DNA from: Rhodothermia bacterium
Lineage (GTDB): Bacteria > Bacteroidota > Rhodothermia > Balneolales > Balneolaceae
Length of the DNA: 64,000 nt
Direction: 5' to 3'
NCBI GenBank assembly: GCA_030427885.1
Contig: JAUICM010000005.1
Span: 62,001-126,000, forward strand
Part shown: positions 33,194 through 42,401 of the stretch, piece by piece
How the letters are laid out: every line of letters begins with the position of its first letter
Position numbering within the stretch: the stretch's first letter is position 1
The notes under the pieces: model-generated
Databases searched by the model: none
What the model was told of the DNA's origin: nothing
What the model saw: only the letters and a program-made list of their open reading frames with translations
Position numbers and translations under genes: made by a program

Positions 33194-34603
33194 ATGTCTA
33201 AGGCATTAAACGGATTAAAATGGGCTGCCATTGATAAATTTGGTCAACAGCTTCTCACATTTATTCTTTTTCTGGTAATTGCATCAAGATTGACACCAGA
33301 AGAGTTTGGTATTTATGCGTTTTGTATGCTTACATCCTCATTTGCGATTCTTCTCCAGGATCTGGGGATTGGTGAGGCCATAATTAAACTTCCTGCAAAA
33401 AAAGATGTGCTCAATTCAGCATTTTTTACAAATGTAGGCATTTCAATTATCCTTACAGGCGTGATGATTGCCACTGCTGATAAGATGAGTGAATTATATG
33501 GGCTCCCCGAAGCCGGTAAATATGTAAAACTTATTTCAATCTCAGTTTTCATTAAGTCCTTCAATATTGTCCAAGAGTCAATTCTAAGGAAAAAGTTGAA
33601 ATTTAAAATTTTGGCTATCCGAACTTCTGTGGCGAAGCTCATTAGTAGTGTTATCGCAGTAGTGCTTGTCTTTTTAGACTTTGGTGTTTACTCCTTGGTA
33701 TTTCAAAGCATTAGTTTTGCTGTGTTATCAGTTGTTCTTATCTGGTTTTTGGCAGATTGGAAACCTTCTTTCTCGATTAACTATACTACCTTTAAGAGAG
33801 TCCTTAAAGTTTCATTCTCCTTTCTTAATGCCAAGATTGTTTCAGTACTAGATTCAAAAACCGATGAATTTGTGATAGGCTATTTCTTCGGCCCCAAAGC
33901 CCTTGGACTGTATACGGTAGCAATGAATTTTACAAAAAGGATATTTGAACTTCTTAACGGAATTATTTTGGGTTATACATATCCTCTTTTGAGCTCAAAA
34001 AAAAGGGCTGATATCAATGCAACATTTCTTAGAATTCTAAAGCACCTTTCCTATATCTCTCTGTTGGTTTTTATGGGGATCTTCAACTACAATGAGGAAC
34101 TGATTTCTGTAGCCCTTGGGGAAAAATGGGCTGATGCAGGTTTTTATTTGAAAATATTATCAATTTTTGCGATCTCGAAAGTAATATCAGGATTAACAGC
34201 TCAGACCTTAAAGTCAATTAATAAGGTTAATGCTGTTTTCAGGATAAAAATTGTTGAGACCTCTACTAAGATTATTGTATTTTTTGCTTTTGCCTATTTC
34301 ACAAATGAGTTTGTGACTGTAACAGTGGCCTATTTGTTTACCTCAATATATAAGATATTCGTGTTTGGCTATTATTTGGGTAAATACAGTGGAATAAGGT
34401 CTTTTGAGTTTGTAAAAATATACTTTGAGAGGCTCTTATATATATCTCCGATTTTTATAGGGATTTTTATTAAGACAGGTAATAACCTGCTAAATTTGGC
34501 AATAGCAATAGGTTTATCACTAATAAGTCTTGGGATTTATCTTTATTTGAATAATGATTTAAAAATGATTGTAAGAAATGTTGTCAAAGTTCAAAAGGTT
34601 TAA
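33194..34603 (+). CDS. wzx: Polysaccharide flippase, Wzx/MOP superfamily
   Basis: A 469-residue polytopic membrane protein with about 12-14 hydrophobic helices. The opening SKALNGLKWAAIDKFGQQLLTFILFLVIASRLTPEEFGIYAF is typical of WzxC-like lipopolysaccharide flippases. It moves undecaprenyl-linked repeat units to the periplasmic side. A strong GAGGGGG ribosome site precedes the ATG. Its last 26 bases overlap the first sulfotransferase gene, so modification and transport genes are tightly linked. A second flippase lies at 61698. Confidence 0.9.
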   Translation: MSKALNGLKWAAIDKFGQQLLTFILFLVIASRLTPEEFGIYAFCMLTSSFAILLQDLGIGEAIIKLPAKKDVLNSAFFTNVGISIILTGVMIATADKMSELYGLPEAGKYVKLISISVFIKSFNIVQESILRKKLKFKILAIRTSVAKLISSVIAVVLVFLDFGVYSLVFQSISFAVLSVVLIWFLADWKPSFSINYTTFKRVLKVSFSFLNAKIVSVLDSKTDEFVIGYFFGPKALGLYTVAMNFTKRIFELLNGIILGYTYPLLSSKKRADINATFLRILKHLSYISLLVFMGIFNYNEELISVALGEKWADAGFYLKILSIFAISKVISGLTAQTLKSINKVNAVFRIKIVETSTKIIVFFAFAYFTNEFVTVTVAYLFTSIYKIFVFGYYLGKYSGIRSFEFVKIYFERLLYISPIFIGIFIKTGNNLLNLAIAIGLSLISLGIYLYLNNDLKMIVRNVVKVQKV

Positions 34604-35357
34604 AAAAGTAGCCTGGCCCCCTCTGAGTTCAGATATTTATCTGGTGTCATATCCAAAATCTGGTAATACCTGGTTACGTTACTTACTTTCTAATTGTATC
34701 ATTAAATATTTGGGAAGCAATAGGGAAGTCAATTGGTTTAATCTTCAGGAGTTTATTCCTGATATTGATGTAAACAACATACTTCCTCTGACTAGTTCTT
34801 TTTCAGAACTTCCGAGGATCATAAAGAGTCACGCTGAGTACAACCCGCACTATCTTAGAGTAATATATCTTGTAAGAAATCCCGTAGATGTAGTTGAGTC
34901 TTATTATTACTATAACAAAAACTTCGAGAAATATTCTGATGCAGATTTTTTGAATTCCAGATATGGAATAGAACCCTGGTTAACTCATATTGAATCGTGG
35001 TCAAAAAATCCTCGACAGGGACAAATAGTAAAGTTTATCAAGTATGAAGATCTCGTACTGGAAACTGAAAAAACAATCTCATATATATTATCAATCATAG
35101 GGATTCCATTAAGTGAGGTTCATATTAAAGATATAGTTACGAAGGGGAGTAAAACTAACATGGCCAATGACGATAAAAACTTCAATTCAGATATGAGAAG
35201 GTTTACCGATAGTGATTTTATTCGTGAAAAAGACAGTAAAGACGAATTCCGGAATAAATTCGCAGAAAGAATATTAGAGATATTAAAAAAAAGCGATCAG
35301 CTTTCCCGTATTGAATTCATTTTTGAAAAGGAAATTGAGCAGGTAATTTATGGGTGA
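34578..35357 (+). CDS. Sulfotransferase 1 (PKSGNT type)
   Basis: A 259-residue PAPS-dependent sulfotransferase. The 5'-phosphosulfate loop YPKSGNTW is at 25-32, the catalytic His is in KSHAEY (His85), and the 3'-phosphate site is VIYLVRNPVDVVESYYYY (Arg100, Ser108). It transfers sulfate from PAPS to a hydroxyl; in this setting the acceptor is probably a sugar of the repeat unit. It overlaps wzx by 26 bases and the next sulfotransferase gene by eight. Closest in motif form to cytosolic Sulfotransfer_1 enzymes. Confidence 0.9.
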   Translation: MLSKFKRFKKVAWPPLSSDIYLVSYPKSGNTWLRYLLSNCIIKYLGSNREVNWFNLQEFIPDIDVNNILPLTSSFSELPRIIKSHAEYNPHYLRVIYLVRNPVDVVESYYYYNKNFEKYSDADFLNSRYGIEPWLTHIESWSKNPRQGQIVKFIKYEDLVLETEKTISYILSIIGIPLSEVHIKDIVTKGSKTNMANDDKNFNSDMRRFTDSDFIREKDSKDEFRNKFAERILEILKKSDQLSRIEFIFEKEIEQVIYG

Positions 35358-36159
35358 TACTATAATCTTCATTCATATCCCTAAGACAGGAGGGACTTCA
35401 TTACTAACTTTTCTGGACTATAATTTTCGAAAGGGAAAAGTTTTCTCAATCGCCAAAACCAGCAGGCAGATTTTTGACGAGAATGTGGTACTTATTCCTT
35501 TTCAGGAGAGACAAAAACGGGTAAAGCAATTCTTCTCAGAATTACCTCAGAGTAAAAAGAAAAAGTACAAGATCATATACGGTCATATGGAATATGGCTG
35601 GCATGATCTGGTTGAAAATTATCGATATGTTACATTTTTGAGAGAACCAGTAAGCAGAGTGGTTTCTTTATATCATTACATAATGAGGAAGACAAATATG
35701 GAGCTCAGTAAACAGATAAAAGAAGAAGGAATATCTGTAGAGGAATTTGTTAGCCAAAATTTACATGAAGAAGCATGTAACGGAATAATGAAAAGAATAT
35801 GTGGAGAAGAAGATTTTGACCCTAATGATCTTGAGAAGAGCTTCGAAATAGCAAAAGAAAGGTTACTCTCGTTTGCATATATAGGGTTCATGGATGATTT
35901 TGATAATTCACTTATTAGGTTTGGAGAGATGGCGGATGCAAAATATCTCTATTATCAAAGAAGTAATACAGCTAAACCGTCTTCAAAAAATATTTCTTAT
36001 AATAGAAACATAATTGCTGAATACAATAAGTATGATATTAGATTATACGAATTGGCAAAAAAGAAATTTTCGGGTATTGATTGGCAAACAAATAAAAAAG
36101 TTAACAAGAGTAATTCGATTAAATTTTACCTACAGATCAGGAATAAATTCGGGATATAA
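35350..36159 (+). CDS. Sulfotransferase 2 (HIPKTGGT type, carbohydrate sulfotransferase)
   Basis: A 269-residue enzyme of the Sulfotransfer_2 family, which includes heparan 2-O- and uronyl-type sulfotransferases. Visible sites are IHIPKTGGTSL (8-18, PAPS loop), YGHMEYG (His79) and VTFLREPVSRVVSLYHY (Arg98, Ser106). Members of this group act on polysaccharide or glycan chains. The start overlaps the previous gene by eight bases. All key residues are intact. Confidence 0.9.
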   Translation: MGDTIIFIHIPKTGGTSLLTFLDYNFRKGKVFSIAKTSRQIFDENVVLIPFQERQKRVKQFFSELPQSKKKKYKIIYGHMEYGWHDLVENYRYVTFLREPVSRVVSLYHYIMRKTNMELSKQIKEEGISVEEFVSQNLHEEACNGIMKRICGEEDFDPNDLEKSFEIAKERLLSFAYIGFMDDFDNSLIRFGEMADAKYLYYQRSNTAKPSSKNISYNRNIIAEYNKYDIRLYELAKKKFSGIDWQTNKKVNKSNSIKFYLQIRNKFGI

Positions 36160-36166
36160 TTAGGAT

Positions 36167-37030
36167 ATGTTTTTAAAGAAAACCAAAACTATTTATCAGA
36201 AAGCAAAAAGAGAATTTGAACTCCGATTTGGCAGTGAACGTACCTCTTCGGGAAGGATTCTCCAATCTTTAGATAAAAAAAGAAAGTCGGTACTTTTTTT
36301 TACCACCCATAAATGTGCATCTTCATTTATAAATATTTTGCTTGAAAAAATCGTAATCAGTTCTGATTACGATAATATAAACTATACAAAATCAATTAGA
36401 AGATTGGGGGACAAAACCTCAATAATTGATACGCATAAATATCTGAAAGAAAATTATCAATATCTGTTTGTTCCCTATGGGGAGATTTATGCTCCTCTAC
36501 GTAAACCTGTGATATTTCCTGGCTCTGAGGAATACCGACACATATTTTTTTTAAGGGATCCCCGTGATATCCTTGTATCAGGATTTCATTCTTTTGGAAG
36601 AACTCATCCTGTTCCAATCAATAAAGAGAAGAAAGAAACATTTTTGCAGAGAAGAAAAGAAATTAATGAAATGGGTATTGATAAATTTACCCTAAAAGAA
36701 GCTGTGGAGTGGGTTAAACCTATTTATGCTGAGTATCGATTGATGAGATCCACAGTAAACGACTCGATTTATCTTAAGTATGATCTTTTTAAAGAAGACC
36801 CTAGAGAATTTATTGAAAGAATTAATGCTTATCTAGACTTAGGAATTAATGACACTTTAGCGGAAAGCTTGGCTAATCTGGCTGAACCTGTTCAGAAAGA
36901 AATAAATGATTCTGCTCACAAGCGTTCGGGAAATAGTAACCAGTTTAAGAAGGAACTTAAACCAGAAACAATTCTAGAGCTTAATGACATTTTGAGAGAG
37001 GAGCTAGAGTACTGGGAATTTTCATTATGA
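36167..37030 (+). CDS. Sulfotransferase 3 (divergent THKCASSF loop)
   Basis: A 287-residue sulfotransferase-fold protein. The PAPS loop reads TTHKCASSFI (46-55), lacking the usual P-K-[ST]-G but keeping the Lys and following Ser; the 3'-phosphate site HIFFLRDPRDILVSGFHSFGRTHP (Arg130, Ser138) is strong. Similar HKCAS-loop enzymes are found in bacterial glycan clusters. The acceptor is unknown. Seven bases from the previous gene and 30 from the next, so part of the same operon. Confidence 0.82.
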   Translation: MFLKKTKTIYQKAKREFELRFGSERTSSGRILQSLDKKRKSVLFFTTHKCASSFINILLEKIVISSDYDNINYTKSIRRLGDKTSIIDTHKYLKENYQYLFVPYGEIYAPLRKPVIFPGSEEYRHIFFLRDPRDILVSGFHSFGRTHPVPINKEKKETFLQRRKEINEMGIDKFTLKEAVEWVKPIYAEYRLMRSTVNDSIYLKYDLFKEDPREFIERINAYLDLGINDTLAESLANLAEPVQKEINDSAHKRSGNSNQFKKELKPETILELNDILREELEYWEFSL

Positions 37031-37060
37031 AGAAGTTCCAGTTAATTACTTTTGAAGCAT

Positions 37061-38176
37061 ATGAGTGATTTGTTTAACGGTTTTTTCTTTCCCCATGACA
37101 AAAAGGAAGATCATTTTAAGGCTTTGGATGGGTTAAGAGGAATTGCAGTACTTTTTGTGCTACTTTCTCATTCAAGTAATCTTGGTATGTACTTCCATGA
37201 GTTCATAAATTTTTCCAAGATTGGCAAGGTTGGAGTTTATCTCTTTTTTGTTTTATCAGCATATCTTCTGGACCGTCAGATCGCACTTGCCTTGCTTGAT
37301 AAAAAGGCCTCAAAATATTATTGGGGGAACTATTTAGTAAGGCGGTTTTTGAGGATATATCCCTTGTTTGTGTTAGCTCTTTTAATGCACTTGGCGATAT
37401 CAAAGCTCTTATTTACAACAGTAATTACTGATATTGGTGGTGTTCTAATGCACATATTCCTATTAGAAGGGGAAAGCATTTTCTGGTCAATCCCAGTCGA
37501 ATTCAAATATTATTTCATATCACCTGTTCTTATGTTAATCATCAACAGGTTTTTAAAATGGAATCTTAAAAATATTAGCATCTGGATTATATCTATTTCA
37601 ATTATCTCGGCAATTCTGGTGAAAGTAATTGATCTGGATAATAACTCAACATTCAGGTTTCTACCCATATTTCTTGTCGGTACTTTATTGTCCGTAGGGG
37701 AATTAATTATTGATCGTACAAAAGAAAATAAGATGATCTTTAAAAAAAGCTTTTTTGAACTGTCTGGATGGATAGCCGTATTCCTGATCTTAATTTCAAT
37801 ACCATACTATTTCAAAACAGTTTTCGGATTTAGTTTTAATACTAATGACTCAATATTTTATATCCCATATTCGATCTGTTGGGGGCTGGTTTTACTTGGA
37901 GTTAAACATGGAAATTGGAAATTAAAGAGCTTGCTTGAACTTAAAATGTTTCGATTTGTTGGAACAATAAGCTTCAGTGTTTATCTCTTTCATTTGCCGA
38001 TTTTAGAGTTTGTTCATCAATCAGATTCTATTCCTGATGGTTATAAAATTTATTTATTTCTCTTTGTTACCATGGTTTTTTCATCAGTAACATATTTACT
38101 TATAGAGAGACCATTATCGAAGATCAGACTGAGCATGTTTTTGAATGAGAAGACACTGCAAAGACTCAAAAATTAA
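37061..38176 (+). CDS. Membrane acyltransferase, acyltransferase-3 family
   Basis: I choose the ATG at 37061 (371 residues); a TTG nine bases upstream is possible. A polytopic protein opening with FKALDGLRGIAVLFVLLSHSS, the acyltransferase-3 signature with its essential His, then about ten hydrophobic helices and RFVGTISFSVYLFHLPILEF near the end, another family landmark. Such enzymes O-acetylate or acylate sugars of O-antigen and capsule. It lies between a sulfotransferase and the radical-SAM/pyruvyltransferase gene, so it probably adds an acyl group to the repeat unit. Confidence 0.88.
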   Translation: MSDLFNGFFFPHDKKEDHFKALDGLRGIAVLFVLLSHSSNLGMYFHEFINFSKIGKVGVYLFFVLSAYLLDRQIALALLDKKASKYYWGNYLVRRFLRIYPLFVLALLMHLAISKLLFTTVITDIGGVLMHIFLLEGESIFWSIPVEFKYYFISPVLMLIINRFLKWNLKNISIWIISISIISAILVKVIDLDNNSTFRFLPIFLVGTLLSVGELIIDRTKENKMIFKKSFFELSGWIAVFLILISIPYYFKTVFGFSFNTNDSIFYIPYSICWGLVLLGVKHGNWKLKSLLELKMFRFVGTISFSVYLFHLPILEFVHQSDSIPDGYKIYLFLFVTMVFSSVTYLLIERPLSKIRLSMFLNEKTLQRLKN

Positions 38177-38206
38177 TTGTAACAGATTTTTAAATCAAAA
38201 TAAGTA

Positions 38207-40492
38207 ATGGACCTTTTCCTAGCCGGTAAAAAATTCTTACAAACAAGCCCTTTTCCAGACCCAGTATACCCAGAAGTAATACAATTTCCTGTGAATGATA
38301 TTTGTAACAGCAAATGTCAGATGTGTAACATTTGGAAACAAAAAAAGGAATTTGAGCTAAGTCTTGACCAAATAGAGGAACTGTATTCTCAACCCCTTTT
38401 TAAGAATGTTGAAACCGTAGGTCTAAATGGGGGAGAACCCACTCTTAGAAAAGATTTGCCTCAAATCGTAGAGCGGTTAAAAAAGTCATTACCTAGTCTG
38501 AAAAACATTTCACTCATTACCAATAGTATTATTCACAAAAGAGTGATTGCTTACATAGAAGAGATGGCAAAAATATGTCTGGATAACGGGTTGCACTTTG
38601 ATGTGATGTGTTCTTTGGATGGTGTGGGTGATGTGCACGATAGAGTAAGGGGAAGAAGTGGTAACTTTGAATCCGTGGAAAAAGTTATTGATGCTGCAAA
38701 AAAAATAAAAGGGGTAAGCAGCCTCAGAGTGGGCTGTACTATTATAAAAGAGAATGTGTTTGATGTAGAAGAAGTCCTTTTTTGGGCTATCAAAAATAAG
38801 GTGTATGCCAGATTCAGAATTGGTATTCCTCATCAACGCCTATACAAAGGAAACGATGCTGATGTGTTTGGTTTTAATGACGAAGAAAGATTCCATCTGA
38901 TAAATTTTTTAGAGGTCATTAATAAATACTATGAGAAAACATACTCTAGACGATTGTTTTATACTAGTCTTAAAAATCAATTATTGTATAATGCCCCGAG
39001 AAATGTAGGATGTAGCTGGAAGTACAGGGGAGCAACAGTGACCTCGAAAGGAGAGCTGGCGTACTGTGCAGTAGAAAGTGATATTCTTGGGAATTTATTA
39101 GAACAGGATGGAGAAGAACTTTATTGGGGGAATGCAGATCATCTAAAACAGATTCAAAAAGAAAAGTGTGCAAATTGTAATCATGACTACCAGGGATTAT
39201 TAACAAAAAAACAGTTTGTACTTAATTTAGTAGATGGAGCAATGCGAAGATATGCTCCTGTTAGTAAATCAATTAAATACATTAAAAAATTTAGAAATAG
39301 AAATAGTGCAAAAAGAGTAGCAGCTAAGAAAATTTATACTTCTGCAGAGAATGCCGAAAATCTGGATCAGATTCTGATTTGTGGATGGTACGGCACAGAA
39401 ACACTGGGCGACCAGGCAATTTTAGCTCAGTTAGTTCAGAATGTCAGAAAGCTTTATCCAAACCATCTCATACATCTATCAAGCCTGGATAAAACAGTTA
39501 GTAACTATACTGATTTAAAGAATGAGGATTGTAAGGTTGACGAAATACTTTCACTTTCTGAAGCAGAAAAAAGGATTGCAGCAAAAGCGTATTCTCATTT
39601 GATTTTTGGGGGTGGGCCAATAATGTCTACCGTTAGCAAGATTAATGAGATGTCATATTTCTTTAGATTGGCCAAGCATAATGGAACAAAGACAATTATA
39701 TATGGTGCTGGGGTAGGTCCGGTTGTGGAAAATGATAATCTCCCAAACCTGATTACTTTAATCGAAAACTCTGATCATATAGTAAACCGAGATGCTAAAT
39801 CTGCAGGTCTTAGCGTAAGATATGCATCAATGACTGAAGTAGAACATGCATGTGATCCTGCAATGATTTGGTTTAGAGATAAATACAGGTCAGACTTAGA
39901 AAAATCACGTTTAAATAAGGTTACTTTTGCTCTTCGAGAAATACCATTTTCACAGTACCATAGCGAGAAGGATGAAAACTTAAAAGTCCAAATAAATAAA
40001 AAATTTGAGCATGAAGTTCGGGATCTTATACAGAAGATTAAAGGTGAAGATGGCTCGGAAGTTGAACTTTTCTGTATGAATAAATTAGCAATTGGAGATG
40101 ATGACAGGCTTTTTTATGCAAAGCTCCTAAATCTTGATAGACAAAATAACGAAGGAATAAATATGGATATTCGTCACGGTAGTGTTAATGAATATATAAA
40201 GCACTTTTATAATTCAAAGGTAGCGGTTTGTATGCGTTATCACTCCGTATGTCTCGCTCTTGCAACAAAAACCCCATTTATCGCTATTGATTATACTAAT
40301 GGAGGAAAAACTAAGAATCTACTTAACGACCTCGGATTAATGGATCTGTATATAGATGTGAATGAGTTTACTAGTAAAAAAGCTGCTAAGCTTATGAAGG
40401 ACGCACCAATTATTCTTGAAGGTAAAAAAGAAGTTATAGATAGCTATCTTGATTCCTCAGAATTGAAATATGAGCAGCTTTTAAGAAAATGA
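38207..40492 (+). CDS. Fused radical SAM / polysaccharide pyruvyl transferase
   Basis: A 761-residue two-domain protein. Domain 1 (about 25-335) is a radical SAM enzyme: CNSKCQMC (Cys33, Cys37, Cys40), GGEP at 75-78, and a SPASM-like set of cysteines (Cys269, Cys287, Cys321, Cys324). Domain 2 (about 385-755) is a polysaccharide pyruvyl transferase: GWYGTETLGDQAIL (393-406), GGGP (468-471) and CMRYHS near 690. Pyruvyl transferases add ketal-linked pyruvate from PEP to sugars. What the radical SAM half does is unknown; carbohydrate epimerisation or dehydrogenation is a guess. Both halves keep their active motifs. Confidence 0.88.
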   Translation: MDLFLAGKKFLQTSPFPDPVYPEVIQFPVNDICNSKCQMCNIWKQKKEFELSLDQIEELYSQPLFKNVETVGLNGGEPTLRKDLPQIVERLKKSLPSLKNISLITNSIIHKRVIAYIEEMAKICLDNGLHFDVMCSLDGVGDVHDRVRGRSGNFESVEKVIDAAKKIKGVSSLRVGCTIIKENVFDVEEVLFWAIKNKVYARFRIGIPHQRLYKGNDADVFGFNDEERFHLINFLEVINKYYEKTYSRRLFYTSLKNQLLYNAPRNVGCSWKYRGATVTSKGELAYCAVESDILGNLLEQDGEELYWGNADHLKQIQKEKCANCNHDYQGLLTKKQFVLNLVDGAMRRYAPVSKSIKYIKKFRNRNSAKRVAAKKIYTSAENAENLDQILICGWYGTETLGDQAILAQLVQNVRKLYPNHLIHLSSLDKTVSNYTDLKNEDCKVDEILSLSEAEKRIAAKAYSHLIFGGGPIMSTVSKINEMSYFFRLAKHNGTKTIIYGAGVGPVVENDNLPNLITLIENSDHIVNRDAKSAGLSVRYASMTEVEHACDPAMIWFRDKYRSDLEKSRLNKVTFALREIPFSQYHSEKDENLKVQINKKFEHEVRDLIQKIKGEDGSEVELFCMNKLAIGDDDRLFYAKLLNLDRQNNEGINMDIRHGSVNEYIKHFYNSKVAVCMRYHSVCLALATKTPFIAIDYTNGGKTKNLLNDLGLMDLYIDVNEFTSKKAAKLMKDAPIILEGKKEVIDSYLDSSELKYEQLLRK

Positions 40493-40496
40493 GCCA

Positions 40497-41717
40497 ATGA
40501 AAATTCTCATTTTAAACGAAGCTGATTACGGCGGTGGCGCAGCAATTGCAGCTTTAAGGGTATATGAAGCGTTATCGGCTAAATCAGACCATGAGGTGTA
40601 TTTTAAAGCAAAACGTACAAGGAATTCCAAAAACGGAATAAACGTGAGGACTTGGGCAGACTTTCTTAATAAGCTGTTCAAGAAAACTGAAAGAGAATTA
40701 CTGAATCAGATTCGTACCGATAAGCACGATCTATTAAATATTGATTTAGGAAATTTATTTGACCTGACAGGAGATTTAAAGAGAGAGATAGATAAAATTA
40801 ATCCTGATATAATTAATCTTCACTGGATTAATAATGGATTCATATCTCTTCGGTTGATCAAAAAACTGGCAAATGATTATAAGATACTCTGGACACTTCA
40901 TGACATGTGGCCAATGTTAGGCATTCAGCATTATGATAGAGGCGAATTTGAAACTATTAAACGAGGGAGTATTTTTCGCTTGTTAGATAATTGGGCTATC
41001 AAACAAAAGGGTGAAATTTTTCGAAACGAGAATATCCATTTCGGGTGTATAAGTAATTGGATGAAAGATGAACTACTAAAAAGATGGGATATTCCGGAGA
41101 GCAGAATTCATATAACTCCCAATACTTTAAGTAATAAGATCACTGAGACTTCTATGGAGAGTAATTCTGAAGAAAAGGAGGGTTTGTTTACAATAATTCT
41201 TTCTTCAAAGGCTTCTGATACTGATATGCGAAAAGGTTTTGATTTGCTAAAGAACGTTATTTCTAGAATTGAAAGTGAAAATATTCAGCTTATTGTTTTA
41301 GGGTGTAAGCAGAAAAAGGATTACAAGATAGGTAAGGTCAAAGTAACTGAATATGAAAACACAAATAATGAAGACGAGATCATAGGTTATTATCAGGAAT
41401 CAGATCTGCATATTTGTTGTTCAAGAATGGATAATTATCCAAATACGGTTCTTGAAGCGAATGGTCTTTCTATTCCCACAATAGCATTTAATGTAGGTGG
41501 TCTGAAAGATATGATTGATCATGGAAAAACAGGTTTTCTGGTATCTCCTTTCGATACAGAAGCGATGGCCAATCTTATAGATAAGATTTCTAAGGATCTT
41601 CCGATGAGAGAAGAGTTGAAAAAGAATCTGAAAGCCCGTAAAAAATTCAACTCTCAGGAAAATATATCGGGCATATATTTGTCCGTATTTAATGAATTAC
41701 TTCTCTCTAATTTTTAG
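40497..41717 (+). CDS. Glycosyltransferase family 4
   Basis: A 406-residue GT-B enzyme. The N-terminal glycine-rich stretch NEADYGGGAAIAALRVYEAL (7-26), the LHDMWPMLG segment and the C-terminal GT4 donor site SDLHICCSRMDNYPNTVLEANGLSIPTIAFNVGGLKDMI, with the Glu of the PNTVLEA motif, are clear. It transfers a hexose or deoxyhexose from a nucleotide sugar on the cytosolic face of the membrane. Donor and linkage cannot be predicted. Four bases after the radical-SAM gene. Confidence 0.88.
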   Translation: MKILILNEADYGGGAAIAALRVYEALSAKSDHEVYFKAKRTRNSKNGINVRTWADFLNKLFKKTERELLNQIRTDKHDLLNIDLGNLFDLTGDLKREIDKINPDIINLHWINNGFISLRLIKKLANDYKILWTLHDMWPMLGIQHYDRGEFETIKRGSIFRLLDNWAIKQKGEIFRNENIHFGCISNWMKDELLKRWDIPESRIHITPNTLSNKITETSMESNSEEKEGLFTIILSSKASDTDMRKGFDLLKNVISRIESENIQLIVLGCKQKKDYKIGKVKVTEYENTNNEDEIIGYYQESDLHICCSRMDNYPNTVLEANGLSIPTIAFNVGGLKDMIDHGKTGFLVSPFDTEAMANLIDKISKDLPMREELKKNLKARKKFNSQENISGIYLSVFNELLLSNF

Positions 41718-41720
41718 AAG

Positions 41721-42383
41721 GTGAAATCCAATCTGATGTTTGAAAGATATAAATCTAAAACACTGCTTATTTCGAAAGAAAAAAAGTTCATTTTTATTCA
41801 CAACTATAAAGTGGCGGGGACAAGCGTTCGCAAGATTCTTTCTGATTACCAAAGTGAGAGTTATAGATTTCTTTCGAATCTACTTTGGTTTTCTATCAAA
41901 GATATAAGAGACAAACATAAACTTACCTTATCAAAACATGCTGACTACCGGAAGGTGGAAGCTGTTTTTGGTACCAGCCTTAATGAATTTAAATTATTTG
42001 GGTTTGTTAGAAACCCCTGGGACTGGGAGGTGTCAAAGTATGAATATATGGTGCAGAACAAGGAACATTTTCAACACAAGCTTGCAGCATCTTTTCAGTC
42101 TTTCGATGAGTATTTAGCCTGGAGAACTACAGAATTCAGAACCCAAAGCTCCTTTTTCAAAGACTCAGAAGGTAAGCTCTTTTCAGGAAATATTTTAAAA
42201 ATCGAAAATAAGAATGAAGTCAACGCTTATTTAAGTTCCCTTGTGGGTAAAAGTATAAGTCTTCCCGAAAGTAATACAACCTCAAGAAAACCATATCAGG
42301 AATATTACGATACAAAGGATATGATTGAGATAATTGAAAAGTTATATCAGGAAGACATTGAAAAGTTTTCTTATTCCTTTTAG
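41721..42383 (+). CDS. Sulfotransferase 4 (HNYKVAGT type)
   Basis: A 220-residue Sulfotransfer_2-type protein. PAPS loop HNYKVAGTSV (27-36), SKHADY (His73) and 3'-phosphate site LFGFVRNPWDWEVSKYEYM (Arg97, Ser105). Many bacterial relatives carry HIPKxAGT here. The frame opens with GTG at 41721; the ATG at 41736 is another possible start. It lies between two glycosyltransferase genes, which fits an action on the growing repeat unit. Short for the family but both substrate sites are complete. Confidence 0.85.
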   Translation: MKSNLMFERYKSKTLLISKEKKFIFIHNYKVAGTSVRKILSDYQSESYRFLSNLLWFSIKDIRDKHKLTLSKHADYRKVEAVFGTSLNEFKLFGFVRNPWDWEVSKYEYMVQNKEHFQHKLAASFQSFDEYLAWRTTEFRTQSSFFKDSEGKLFSGNILKIENKNEVNAYLSSLVGKSISLPESNTTSRKPYQEYYDTKDMIEIIEKLYQEDIEKFSYSF

Positions 42384-42401
42384 GGTAGGTGGGGGTATGG
42401 T

